Assembly (NCBI RefSeq): GCF_000418555.1
Contig: NZ_ATKM01000015.1
Coordinates: 1-37,352 of the forward strand
DNA: 37,352 bases
Source: Pseudomonas sp. P818
Lineage (GTDB): Bacteria; Pseudomonadota; Gammaproteobacteria; Pseudomonadales; Pseudomonadaceae
Direction: 5' to 3'
Of the stretch, positions 25,295 to 33,260 are shown piece by piece. Position 1 is the stretch's first letter. Each line of letters starts with the position of its first letter. Made by a program: the position numbers and the translations under genes. Below the pieces are notes generated by a model that was not told the DNA's origin, did no database searches, and saw nothing but the letters and a program-made list of their open reading frames with translations.

Positions 25295-25893
25295 CGGCGC
25301 ATCTCGTCGAGCAGCTGCAGCAGGCGGCTGACGGTGTGCGGCAGGGGGCCGGAGTTGTCGAGGATGACGGTGTCAGCCTGGCCAGCCCTCTCCCCCGGCC
25401 CCTCTCCCGCAAGCGGGAGAGGGGAGGAAGCAACGTCAGCCTGCAGTTCGCGGCTGCGCGCCAGGCGCTGCTCGATCTGCTCCGGCGTTTCGCGGCCGCG
25501 AGCCAGCAGACGCTGGCGCAGCACCGCTTCATCGACCTGCAGAAGAATCGCCAGCAGATCCGGGTAGCGCTGACGGGCAGCCTCGAGATGGCCGCGTGAA
25601 CCGTTGATCAGCACGTCCTGGCCGGCGCTCAGCCAGTCGTCGATCTCGCGCGGGATGCCGTAGGCCAGGCCATTGGCACGCCAGCTCAGGGCGAACGCGC
25701 CCTCGCCTTCCAGGCGCTCGAACTCTGCCGGGGTGACGCCCAGCGCGTCCTCGCCGACGGACTCGGCGCTGCGGGTGATCACCCGCCGGGCGAAACGGCA
25801 GCCATGCGCCTCCAGCGGCGCACGCGCGGCCTGCAACAGGCTGTCCTTGCCCGAGCCCGAAGGCCCCATCAGATAGATCAACCTGCCCTGCAT
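25285..25893 (-). CDS. phnN: Ribose 1,5-bisphosphokinase PhnN, with a 21-residue insertion
   Basis: A 202-residue kinase (guanylate kinase-like) that phosphorylates ribose 1,5-bisphosphate to PRPP. The P loop is GPSGSGKDS (about residues 9-17); LSWRANGLAYGIPREID and VLINGSRGHL match E. coli PhnN. Between SRELQAD and ADTVILDNSG lies a 21-residue piece (VASSPLPLAGEGPGERAGQ and neighbours) encoded by a 63-bp palindromic insertion at 25381-25443. Without it the protein would be about 181 residues, as in E. coli (185). The insertion is in frame, so the enzyme may remain active. ATG 25893 overlaps the phnM TGA by one base. Confidence 0.94.
   Translation of the reverse strand: MQGRLIYLMGPSGSGKDSLLQAARAPLEAHGCRFARRVITRSAESVGEDALGVTPAEFERLEGEGAFALSWRANGLAYGIPREIDDWLSAGQDVLINGSRGHLEAARQRYPDLLAILLQVDEAVLRQRLLARGRETPEQIEQRLARSRELQADVASSPLPLAGEGPGERAGQADTVILDNSGPLPHTVSRLLQLLDEMRRCA
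25381..25443. repeat. 63-bp palindromic element inserted in frame in phnN
   Basis: The unit contains a perfect 12-bp inverted repeat (25399-25410 with 25413-25424) built on CCCCTCTCCCGC. It is flanked by a 9-bp direct repeat, GTCAGCCTG (25372-25380 and 25435-25443), consistent with target-site duplication. 63 bp equals 21 codons, so the reading frame is kept. Confidence 0.8.
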
Positions 25894-27038
25894 CAGAATA
25901 CCCTTCGTGCTTGGCGCCACACCTGCTGGATCACCGGTTGCTGGCCATGCGCCCTGGCCTGTACCAGGTCGGCGCGCAGACCGACGCGGATCTCGCCGCG
26001 ATCATCCAGTCCGGCCGCCCTGGCCGGCGCGCGGCTTACGGTGGCGATGGCCGCAGGCAAATCATAGTCGTTGTCCTGCCCGGCGAGCAGCCAGGCCGCA
26101 TGCAGCAGGCTGGCCGGGTAGTAGTCGCTGGAGAGGATATCCAGTACGCCGTGACGCGCCAGTTCGGCGGCGGCGATATTGCCCGAGTGCGAGCCGCCGC
26201 GCACCACATTCGGTGCCCCCATCAGCACCTTCAGCCCCAGCTCGTGGCTGGCCTTGGCCGCTTCCAGGGTGGTGGGGAACTCGGCGATAGCCATGCGGAA
26301 GCCGGCCGACTCTTGCACATGGGCCAGGGTTGCATCGTCGTGGCTGGCCACCGAGATACCCCGGCTGTGGCAGTCCTCGACGATGGCGCGACGCTGGCGG
26401 TCGCTGTACTGGCGCGAATTGGCGATCTGCTCCTGAAGGAAATCCTCCATCTCCGCCGGGCTCAGGTGGTACTTGCCCATGTAGTACTCGCGATACTTCT
26501 CCACCTTGGCGAACTGGCGCTGGCCGGGTGAGTGGTCCATCACCGACACCAGCGCTACCAACGGGTGCTCCACCAGGTCGCGGTAGATGGTCAGAGCATC
26601 GGGGTGGCACAGCTCGCAGCGCAGGTGCAGGCGGTGCTCGGCGCGGGTCTGCCCCGCCGCCTCGCTGGCGGCAATGGCCTCGATCATCGCGGGCAGTTGC
26701 TGCATGCGCCGGCCACGCGGGTTGATGTCGCCGATGGACAGCGCATCGAACACCGTGGTGATGCCGGCGGCGACGATCTGCGCATCGTGGGTCAGCACCG
26801 CCGAGGTCGACGGCCAATCCACACCAGGGCGCGGGCTCATGTGTTTTTCCAGGTTGTCGGTGTGCAGCTCCACCAGCCCCGGCAGCAGGTAATCGCCGTC
26901 CAGGTCCTGGGCCTGCGGCAGGCGACTGGCGCCCTCGTCCACCGCGGCGATCAGCCCGTCACGCAGCAGCAGGGTGCCGAGGAACTCGCGCTCGGCAGTG
27001 ACGATACGGGCGTTGCTGAGAATCTGTTCAGACGACAT
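25893..27038 (-). CDS. phnM: Alpha-D-ribose 1-methylphosphonate 5-triphosphate diphosphatase PhnM
   Basis: A 381-residue amidohydrolase-fold enzyme that removes pyrophosphate from the triphosphate intermediate to give the substrate of PhnJ. Metal-binding elements are visible as [19 protein letters not shown] (near residues 57-75), the later [11 protein letters not shown] and [11 protein letters not shown] segments, and SSDYYPASL near the end. Length matches E. coli PhnM (378). It overlaps phnL by 11 bases upstream and phnN by 1 base downstream. Confidence 0.96.
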   Translation of the reverse strand: MSSEQILSNARIVTAEREFLGTLLLRDGLIAAVDEGASRLPQAQDLDGDYLLPGLVELHTDNLEKHMSPRPGVDWPSTSAVLTHDAQIVAAGITTVFDALSIGDINPRGRRMQQLPAMIEAIAASEAAGQTRAEHRLHLRCELCHPDALTIYRDLVEHPLVALVSVMDHSPGQRQFAKVEKYREYYMGKYHLSPAEMEDFLQEQIANSRQYSDRQRRAIVEDCHSRGISVASHDDATLAHVQESAGFRMAIAEFPTTLEAAKASHELGLKVLMGAPNVVRGGSHSGNIAAAELARHGVLDILSSDYYPASLLHAAWLLAGQDNDYDLPAAIATVSRAPARAAGLDDRGEIRVGLRADLVQARAHGQQPVIQQVWRQARRVF

Positions 27039-27744
27039 AGACGTACTCCGGTTGCGCCGCGGCGGCGCTCATGTCGAGGTAACGGTCGGCCACCGCCTCG
27101 CGGGCGATGCGGTCGTGGAAGATGCCTATCAGCGCGCTGCCGGCCGTCTTGGCTTCGGCAATCAACTCCAGCACCACCTGACGGTTGGCCTCGTCCAGCG
27201 AGGCAGTGGGTTCGTCGAGCAGCAGCACCGGCCACTCGACCATGAAGCCGCGGGCGATATTGACGCGCTGCTGCTCGCCACCGGAGAAGGTGCCCGGCGC
27301 CAGTTGCCACAGCGGCTCGGGGATATTCAGCCGGCTCAGCAGAGCCTTGGCCCGCGCCTCGGCATCGCTGCGCGCCCAGCCACGCGCCAGCGCCGGCTCC
27401 ATCACCACGTCCAGGGTCGAGACGCGCGGGATGACCCGCAGGAACTGGCTGACGTAACCCAGGCTCTGCCGGCGCACCGCCAACACCTGGCGCGGCTCGG
27501 CGCCGACCAGCTCCACCGGCTCGTCCTGGTGGCGGATGCGAATGCTGCCGCCGGCCGCCAGGTAGTTGCCGTACAGGGTGCGCAGCAGGGTCGACTTGCC
27601 GGCGCCGGACTGCCCATGCAGCACCAGACACTCGCCACCGCGCACGGCGAAATTCAGGTCACGCAGCACCTGCAGGACGACGCCGTTCTGCTGGTGCAGG
27701 GTGAAGGTCTTGCTGAGGCCGCTGACCTCGATCAGGTTGTTCAT
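27028..27744 (-). CDS. phnL: C-P lyase accessory ABC-type ATPase PhnL
   Basis: A 238-residue soluble ABC ATPase. Walker [10 protein letters not shown] (about residues 44-52), signature [15 protein letters not shown] and Walker [12 protein letters not shown] are intact. PhnL is needed for ribose-triphosphate formation with PhnGHI and associates with PhnK on the core complex, rather than driving transport. It begins after an REP element that splits it from phnK and overlaps phnM by 11 bases. Confidence 0.94.
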   Translation of the reverse strand: MNNLIEVSGLSKTFTLHQQNGVVLQVLRDLNFAVRGGECLVLHGQSGAGKSTLLRTLYGNYLAAGGSIRIRHQDEPVELVGAEPRQVLAVRRQSLGYVSQFLRVIPRVSTLDVVMEPALARGWARSDAEARAKALLSRLNIPEPLWQLAPGTFSGGEQQRVNIARGFMVEWPVLLLDEPTASLDEANRQVVLELIAEAKTAGSALIGIFHDRIAREAVADRYLDMSAAAAQPEYVYVV

Positions 27745-27760
27745 TTGAATCTCTCCCCTC

Positions 27761-27829
27761 CGTAGGAGCGGCTGGGCGGCATTCCGCTTCAGCCGCGAAA
27801 GGCGATTCGCGGCTGAAGCCGCTCCTACG
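27761..27829. repeat. REP element between phnK and phnL
   Basis: An inner perfect 14-bp inverted repeat (27786-27799 with 27806-27819) is flanked by outer arms with the GTAGGAGCGGCT / GCCGCTCCTAC core and a GGGCGGCATTCC bulge. The same bulged variant occurs at 15403-15436. It is the only REP element at a junction in the phn operon. Confidence 0.85.
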
Positions 27830-27839
27830 GGGATTGCTT

Positions 27840-28649
27840 TCAGGGTTGCAGGACGGACGACACCAGCAGCTGCGAATAGGGATGCTGCGGGTCGTCGAGA
27901 ATCTGGTCGGTCAGCCCCGCCTCCACCACGCGCGAGCGGCGCATCACCATCAGCCGGTCGGCCAGCAGACGCGCCACCGCCAGATCGTGGGTGACGATCA
28001 CCACCGCCAGGTCCAGCTCGCGAACCAGGCCACGCAGCAGGTCGAGCAGGCGCGCCTGCACCGATACGTCCAGCCCGCCAGTCGGCTCGTCCATGAACAC
28101 CAGGCGCGGCGCGGAGACCAGGTTGCGGGCGATCTGCAGGCGCTGCTGCATGCCGCCGGAAAAGGTGCGCGGCAGGTCGTCGATACGCGCCGGGTCGATC
28201 TCCACCTGGCTCAGCCAGTCGAGCCCGGCGGCGCGCAGCTCGCCGTAGTGGCGCACGCCCTGGGCCATCAGCCGCTCGCCGATGTTGGCGCCGGCCGATA
28301 CCGCCATGCGCAGGCCGTCACGCGGGTTCTGCTCGACGAAGCCCCACTCGGTGCGCAGCAGCGTGCGCCGCTCGGCCTCGCTGGCGCTGTACAGGTCGAG
28401 CCACTGACCACTGCGCGCGCGATAACTCACGCTGCCGCGATCCGGCGGGCAGCGCCCGGAGAGCAGGCTGAGCAAGGTGGACTTGCCCGAGCCGGACTCG
28501 CCGACGATGCCCAGCACCTCGCCGGGATAGAGGTCGAAGCTCACCCCCTGGCAGCCCTTGTCCGGGCCATACAGGCGGGTCAGGTCGCGCGCCGAGAACA
28601 GCGGCTCGGCGGCTGCCACGGCAGGTTGCAGAGGTTCGGCGGCGCTCAT
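27840..28649 (-). CDS. phnK: C-P lyase complex ATPase PhnK
   Basis: A 269-residue ABC ATPase that docks on PhnJ in the PhnGHIJ core. Walker [10 protein letters not shown] (about residues 50-58), signature [15 protein letters not shown] and Walker [17 protein letters not shown] are intact. The N-terminus has a short extension ([18 protein letters not shown]) compared with E. coli PhnK. The start 28649 overlaps the phnJ stop in an ATGA (4 bases), so translation is coupled; the open frame upstream to 28784 lies inside phnJ and is not coding. Confidence 0.94.
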   Translation of the reverse strand: MSAAEPLQPAVAAAEPLFSARDLTRLYGPDKGCQGVSFDLYPGEVLGIVGESGSGKSTLLSLLSGRCPPDRGSVSYRARSGQWLDLYSASEAERRTLLRTEWGFVEQNPRDGLRMAVSAGANIGERLMAQGVRHYGELRAAGLDWLSQVEIDPARIDDLPRTFSGGMQQRLQIARNLVSAPRLVFMDEPTGGLDVSVQARLLDLLRGLVRELDLAVVIVTHDLAVARLLADRLMVMRRSRVVEAGLTDQILDDPQHPYSQLLVSSVLQP

Positions 28650-29515
28650 TGCAGGTTCTCCTCGGTGCGCTGGCGGCAGTAGTCGGTGTCGGAGCAGACG
28701 TAGCGTTTGCTGCCGGCGTCGTCGACGATCAGCTCGTCGAGGAAGGACTCGCTGCTGCCGCAGAAGGCGCAGCACTCGTCCCACTGCTGCACGGCGAAGG
28801 GGTGATCCTCGAAGTCCAGGCTGATCACCCGGGTAAAGGGCGGCACCGCGTACAGGCGCTTTTCACGACCGGCGCCGAACAGCATCAGCGCGGGGCTCAT
28901 GTCCAGCTTGGGGTTGTCGAATTTCGGGATCGGCGACGGGTCCATCACGTAGCGTTCGTCCACTGTCACCGGGTAGGCATAGGCGGTGGCGATATGGCCG
29001 AAGGTGGCGATGTCCTCGTACAGCTTCACGTGCATCACGCCGTAGTCCTCCAACGCATGCATGGTCCGCGTCTCCTGCTCGCTCGGCTCGATGAAGCGCA
29101 GCGGCTCGGGGATCGGCACCTGGTAGACCATGATCTGCCCGGCCGACAGCGGTGTTTCCGGAATGCGGTGACGGGTCTGGATCACGCTGGCTTCCACCGT
29201 ACGCTCGGTGGTGGCGACGCCGGCGGTGCGGGCAAAGAAGCGGCGGATCGACACCGCGTTGGTGGTGTCATCAGCGCCCTGGTCGATCACCTTGAGCACG
29301 TCGTCACGGCCGAGAATGGCGGCAGTCAGCTGCATGCCGCCGGTGCCCCAGCCGTAGGGCAGCGGCATCTCACGGCCGCCAAAAGGCACCTGGTAGCCGG
29401 GGATCGCCACCGCCTTGAGCAGACCGCGGCGGATCATGCGTTTGGTCTGCTCATCCAGGTAGGCGAAGTTGTAGGCCGACGCCTCGCGGGCGCCGCTTGC
29501 AGTGGAAAGGTTCAT
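28646..29515 (-). CDS. phnJ: Alpha-D-ribose 1-methylphosphonate 5-phosphate C-P lyase PhnJ
   Basis: A 289-residue radical SAM enzyme that breaks the carbon-phosphorus bond, releasing methane from methylphosphonate. The unusual cluster motif CX2CX21C is exact: Cys249, Cys252 and Cys274 in ECCAFCGS and RYVCSDTDYC. An extra Cys280 corresponds to E. coli Cys272. The glycyl-radical region MPLPYGWGTGGMQ (near residue 50) is present. The gene overlaps phnI by one base and phnK by four. It is the central catalytic gene of the operon. Confidence 0.97.
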   Translation of the reverse strand: MNLSTASGAREASAYNFAYLDEQTKRMIRRGLLKAVAIPGYQVPFGGREMPLPYGWGTGGMQLTAAILGRDDVLKVIDQGADDTTNAVSIRRFFARTAGVATTERTVEASVIQTRHRIPETPLSAGQIMVYQVPIPEPLRFIEPSEQETRTMHALEDYGVMHVKLYEDIATFGHIATAYAYPVTVDERYVMDPSPIPKFDNPKLDMSPALMLFGAGREKRLYAVPPFTRVISLDFEDHPFAVQQWDECCAFCGSSESFLDELIVDDAGSKRYVCSDTDYCRQRTEENLQ

Positions 29516-30591
29516 CAGCGGTTCTCCTCTGCCGACGCCTGTCGGCGCAGCTTGCGGATCAGTTCCAGTTCGGCCTGGAAGTCGACGTAATGCGGCAACT
29601 TCAGGTGCGAGACGAAGCCGGCAGCCTCGACGTTGTCGCAGTGCATCAGTACGAACTCCTCCTCCTGCGCCGGGCCCTGCACTTCCTCGCCGTACTCGCC
29701 GGCACGCAGGGCGCGATCGACCAGGGCCATGCCCATGGCCTTGCGCTCGGCGTAACCGAAGGCCAGGCCATAGCCACGGGTGAACTGCGCCTGCTCGGCA
29801 CTTTCACCAACGAACTGATTGACCATCTCGCACTCGGTGATTTCGATGTCGCCCAGCGGCACGGCGAAACCCAGTTCGGCGGGCGTCATCCACACCTCGA
29901 CGTCGCCGATGCGGATCTCCCCGGCGAAGGGGTGGTTGCGCCCGTAGCCACGCTGGGTGGAATAACCCAGCGCCAGGAGGAAGCCCTCGTCGCCACGGGC
30001 CAGGGCCTGCAGGCGCTCGGCGCGGCTGGCGGGAAAGGCCAGCGGCTCGCGGGTGATGTCGGGTACTGGCGCGCCGTCATCCGCCTCGCGGGCCATCAGC
30101 CCTTCGCCTGCGAGAAAATCCAGCACCCGTGGGCAAGGCTTGGGCTCAGCGGTAACGGCTGCTTCCGGCGCCGGATAGTCGCCCTCGGCCAGCAAAGTGA
30201 AATCCAGCAGACGGTGGGTGTAGTCGAAGGTCGGGCCGAGCAGTTGACCGCCAGGCAGATCCTTGAAGGTGGCGGAGATGCGCCGCTCCAACTGCATCTT
30301 CGTGGTATCCAGCGGCTCGCTGGCGCCGAAGCGCGGCAGCGTGGTGCGGTAGGCGCGCAGCAGGAAGATGGCTTCCATCAGATCGCCTGCGGCCTGCTTG
30401 ATCGCCAGCGCAGCCAGCTCCTCGTCGTACAGCGAGCCCTCGCTCATCACGCGGGCCACGGCCAGCGGCAGTTGCTGGCGCACCTGCTGCACGCCCAGTT
30501 CGGCGACGGCGGTATCACCGCGGCGACGGTTGGCCAGCAGTTGATGGGCATTGTCGATGGCGCGTTCGCCACCCTTGACGGCGACATACAT
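29515..30591 (-). CDS. phnI: C-P lyase core subunit PhnI
   Basis: A 358-residue core subunit that catalyses the transfer of phosphonate to the ribose of ATP with PhnGHL. The N-terminus MYVAVKGGERAIDNAHQLL is typical, as are LGYSTQRGYGRNHPFAGEIR and GDIEITECEMVNQF. Length matches E. coli PhnI (354). ATG 30591 is chosen because it forms a TGATG with the phnH stop; a longer frame to 30672 lies in phnH. The end overlaps phnJ by one base. Confidence 0.96.
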   Translation of the reverse strand: MYVAVKGGERAIDNAHQLLANRRRGDTAVAELGVQQVRQQLPLAVARVMSEGSLYDEELAALAIKQAAGDLMEAIFLLRAYRTTLPRFGASEPLDTTKMQLERRISATFKDLPGGQLLGPTFDYTHRLLDFTLLAEGDYPAPEAAVTAEPKPCPRVLDFLAGEGLMAREADDGAPVPDITREPLAFPASRAERLQALARGDEGFLLALGYSTQRGYGRNHPFAGEIRIGDVEVWMTPAELGFAVPLGDIEITECEMVNQFVGESAEQAQFTRGYGLAFGYAERKAMGMALVDRALRAGEYGEEVQGPAQEEEFVLMHCDNVEAAGFVSHLKLPHYVDFQAELELIRKLRRQASAEENR

Positions 30592-31202
30592 CAGGCAGCC
30601 TCCTCGGTTTCGATCAGCACGCGGGTACTGCGCGGCAGGCCGATCACCTCGCCGCCCGCGGCGAAGAAGCAATCCAGACCACGGGGAAAGGCGCTGCGCG
30701 CCTGGCGTTGCTGCCAGAACGAGGCCGGCAGCGGCAGGTTGACGCTGCGCACGTCCTTGATGCCCGGACCGCGCCAGCGCAGGGCTGGGCCGGCGTGCAG
30801 ATCACCCAACTGGATCAGCAGCGTGCAGGACTGATCCGGGTAGCGTTCGCTGCCATTGTCGAAGTCCGACAAATCATCCAGCTCGCTTTCGTCGAGCAGG
30901 GCGAACAGGGCGATCTCGCGCTCGGCAACGATCGGGCAGCCGCAATGGAAGGCCAGGTTGGCGCGGATCAGCGGCGTATCGAAGCGCGGCGCCAGCCATA
31001 GCGGCGTGTCGCTGTCGAGAAAGGCCAGGCACAGGCCATAGGTGGCCGGGGCCAGGTCGCCCAAGGCGTGGGCGCGGTCCATGGCGCGTGGCAGACCCGG
31101 TTCGGCCAGGGCACCGAGGGCAGCGCGAAAGCTGACCTGGGCGTCCAGCACCGGGTCATCGAAAGCCGGTTGCAGCCAGTGCGAGCTGTGCGGCGTAGTC
31201 AT
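30591..31202 (-). CDS. phnH: C-P lyase core subunit PhnH
   Basis: A 203-residue subunit of the PhnGHIJ core, with a fold like PLP-transferases but without the cofactor lysine. The family features FRAALGALAEPGLP (near residues 25-40), the acidic NGSERYPDQSCTLLIQL segment and GPGIKDVRSVNLPLP are visible. ATG 31202 makes a TGATG with the phnG stop; a TTG one codon upstream was set aside. Length is slightly over E. coli PhnH (194). Confidence 0.95.
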   Translation of the reverse strand: MTTPHSSHWLQPAFDDPVLDAQVSFRAALGALAEPGLPRAMDRAHALGDLAPATYGLCLAFLDSDTPLWLAPRFDTPLIRANLAFHCGCPIVAEREIALFALLDESELDDLSDFDNGSERYPDQSCTLLIQLGDLHAGPALRWRGPGIKDVRSVNLPLPASFWQQRQARSAFPRGLDCFFAAGGEVIGLPRSTRVLIETEEAA

Positions 31203-31651
31203 CAATCCTCTCCTCTGACCAGGGTGAAGAACTCCACCTGGGTGGTGGCGCTGCGGGCGGCCCGGGCCAGGCGCTGCTCGCGCTGCTGGCGGGCAATCGG
31301 TTCGATCAGGTCATGCAGCCAGCGCGCCTGGTCCTCGCCCTGCAGGTGGGCGTCGGCCAGGGCGGCCAGTTCGGCGCGGCGCTTGTCGCGGCCGGCCAGG
31401 TAGCTGTAGCCGGTGCGGCCGTCGGCCAGGCGCACCACGCAGCGGGTCACGGTCATCTCGCCCAGGTTGAAGGCGCTGCCGGTGCCGCCCATGCGTCCGC
31501 GCACCAGGGTCATGCCCACCTCGGGAGCGCGGATCAGCTTGTAGGCGCTGTCCTTCAGCGCCGCCTCGTGGGCATCGAGGGCGCTGCCGGCACGGGCCAG
31601 CACGCCCATCCAGCGCTGGCGCGCGGCGATGTTCGGATCGGTTTCGTTCAT
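31202..31651 (-). CDS. phnG: C-P lyase core subunit PhnG
   Basis: A 149-residue core subunit. It matches E. coli PhnG throughout (AARQRWMGVLA near the start, LVRGRMGGTGSAFNLGE in the middle, TGYSYLAGRDKRRAELAAL, and VEFFTLVRGED at the end). ATG 31651 is chosen because GGAG lies six bases before it and the protein then starts like relatives. An alternative ATG at 31663 overlaps the phnF TGA by one base but has no clear ribosome site and adds four residues. Confidence 0.94.
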   Translation of the reverse strand: MNETDPNIAARQRWMGVLARAGSALDAHEAALKDSAYKLIRAPEVGMTLVRGRMGGTGSAFNLGEMTVTRCVVRLADGRTGYSYLAGRDKRRAELAALADAHLQGEDQARWLHDLIEPIARQQREQRLARAARSATTQVEFFTLVRGED

Positions 31652-31662
31652 GCGGGTCTCCA

Positions 31663-32367
31663 TCAGGTCGCTACCTGGTACTGGAAGCGGTCGGCGCGGC
31701 TGCTGGACTGCGCCAGCTCCACCGCCCGACCAGCGGGATCGCGGGACAAAGTGAGCACGCTGAGCAGCGGTGCATGACGCGGCATCAGCAGGTGCGCGGC
31801 CTCTTCGCGGCTGGGCAGGCGCGCACCGATCAGGCTGAAGGTGCGCGTCAGCGGCAGGTCGCGCTCGGCCAGGTGCTGGCGCAGCGAACCGCCCTGGTAG
31901 TCAGCCAACTGTGGTGCCAGGCTGGCGCAGAAGCGGTGGCGGATCAGGCTCAGCGGCTGGCCCTCGAGCAGACGCAAGGTGGTCAGTTCGATCAGCTCGC
32001 TGCCGTCGGGCAGTTGCAGGTGGCGGCATTCCTCACTGCTGCCAGTGCGGCGCAGGCGCTCGATCAGCCTGGCCTCGACACGATGGCCGAGCGCCGACAG
32101 CGACTGGCTGAAGGCACTGCCCGCTTCCACCGGGTACACCAGTGGCTTGGCCAGCACCTGGGTGCCCTTGCCCTGGCGGCGCAGCAGGCGGCCTTCGAGC
32201 ACCAGCTCGTCCACCGCGCGGCGCAGGGTGTGGCGGTTGACGGAAAAGCGCGCGGCCAGTTGCATCTCGCCCGGCAGGTAGTCGCCCGGGCTCATGCGCT
32301 GCACGTCTTCGCGCAGCACGGCGGCCAGCTCGCGGTACAGCGGTTCGCTTTGTCTAGACAAGTTCAT
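31663..32367 (-). CDS. phnF: GntR-family regulator PhnF
   Basis: A 234-residue HutC-subfamily GntR regulator. An N-terminal winged helix-turn-helix (about residues 8-70, with YLPGEMQLAARFSVNRHTLRRA) is followed by the UTRA effector domain (from about 90). PhnF proteins repress phn genes, and inorganic phosphate is a likely ligand in mycobacteria. Start codons 3-6 (LSRQ) are encoded by the 12-bp palindrome TTGTCTAGACAA, a plausible PhnF operator at its own start. It lies 38 bases after phnE, and a frame running back to 32955 is phnE sequence. No Shine-Dalgarno was seen. Confidence 0.92.
   Translation of the reverse strand: MNLSRQSEPLYRELAAVLREDVQRMSPGDYLPGEMQLAARFSVNRHTLRRAVDELVLEGRLLRRQGKGTQVLAKPLVYPVEAGSAFSQSLSALGHRVEARLIERLRRTGSSEECRHLQLPDGSELIELTTLRLLEGQPLSLIRHRFCASLAPQLADYQGGSLRQHLAERDLPLTRTFSLIGARLPSREEAAHLLMPRHAPLLSVLTLSRDPAGRAVELAQSSSRADRFQYQVAT
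32350..32361. promoter_or_regulatory. Candidate PhnF/GntR operator at the phnF start
   Basis: The perfect 12-bp palindrome TTGTCTAGACAA covers codons 3-6 of phnF. It has the NTGNTCTAGACNA look of HutC/DasR-subfamily operators, and the mycobacterial PhnF site TGGTATAGACCA is similar. It would allow autoregulation in the middle of the operon. Confidence 0.5.
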
Positions 32368-32405
32368 CGTTTGAAAAGGGCGCACGCAGGCGCCCTCCTC
32401 CTCCT

Positions 32406-33197
32406 TCAGATAAAGAGCTTGCGCAGGCGCTGGGACAGGATGTCGATGGCGCTCACCACCAGGATGATCACGATCAGCAGGGCGCAGGTCTGGGCGAACT
32501 GGAAGCCGCGAATCGCCTCCCAGAGGATCACCCCGATGCCGCCAGCGCCGACCATGCCGACCACCGTGGCCGAGCGCACATTGGACTCGAAGCGGTACAG
32601 CGAGTAGGAAATCCACAGCGGCAGCACCTGCGGGATGACGCCGAAGATCACCTCCTGCAGGGCACTGGCGCCGGTGGCGCGCACGCCCTCGACCGGGCCC
32701 GGATCGATGGCCTCGACCGCCTCGGCGAACAGCTTGGCCAGCACCCCCGTGGTGCTGATGAACAGCGCCAGCACGCCGGCGAAGGGACCGAGCCCGACCG
32801 CGACGACGAAGAGCATGGCGAAGACCATTTCGTTGATCGAACGGCAGGCATCCATCACCCGGCGTACCGGCTGGTACACCCACCAGGGCACGATGTTCTC
32901 GGAACAGAGGATGCCCAGCGGAATGGCGCAGAGAATGGCCAGCACCGTGCCCCACAGGGCGATCTGTACGGTGACCACCATTTCCTTGAGGTAGTGCCGC
33001 CAGTTGCTGAAGTCCGGCGGGAAGAAGTCGGCGGCGAAAGTAGCCATGTTGCCGCCATCGCGCACCAGCGCCAGCGGGTTCATTTCCGCCCCCCGCCAGG
33101 ACCAGGCGAGCACGGCGAAGAACAGGCCCCAGCCGATCAGTTGCAGCCAGCTGCGTTTGCTATCGACGGTCGGGGTATGGGTGGTCAAAGTGGTCAT
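32406..33197 (-). CDS. phnE: Phosphonate ABC transporter permease PhnE
   Basis: A 263-residue inner-membrane permease. About six membrane helices can be traced. The coupling loop EAA motif appears as [18 protein letters not shown] (near residues 173-190). With PhnC and PhnD it imports phosphonates. ATG 33197 is chosen; a TTG one codon upstream was set aside. It lies 63 bases after phnD with a hairpin between. Confidence 0.94.
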   Translation of the reverse strand: MTTLTTHTPTVDSKRSWLQLIGWGLFFAVLAWSWRGAEMNPLALVRDGGNMATFAADFFPPDFSNWRHYLKEMVVTVQIALWGTVLAILCAIPLGILCSENIVPWWVYQPVRRVMDACRSINEMVFAMLFVVAVGLGPFAGVLALFISTTGVLAKLFAEAVEAIDPGPVEGVRATGASALQEVIFGVIPQVLPLWISYSLYRFESNVRSATVVGMVGAGGIGVILWEAIRGFQFAQTCALLIVIILVVSAIDILSQRLRKLFI

Positions 33198-33226
33198 CAA
33201 GGTATCTCGGGGAAAACGACTGCAGT

Positions 33227-33254
33227 CAGCCCCTCGGTCGATACCGAGGGGCTG
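33227..33254. other. Perfect hairpin between phnD and phnE
   Basis: 12-bp arms (33227-33238 and 33243-33254) with a 4-base loop lie 6 bases after the phnD stop. No T run follows directly. Such hairpins after periplasmic binding protein genes often protect the upstream mRNA so that more binding protein than permease is made; that role here is inference. Confidence 0.7.
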
Positions 33255-33260
33255 CCAGGA

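Noticed and set aside
32368..32955. Extension of phnF to 32955
   Set aside because: The added residues are an out-of-frame reading of phnE, low in complexity and without homology to GntR proteins.
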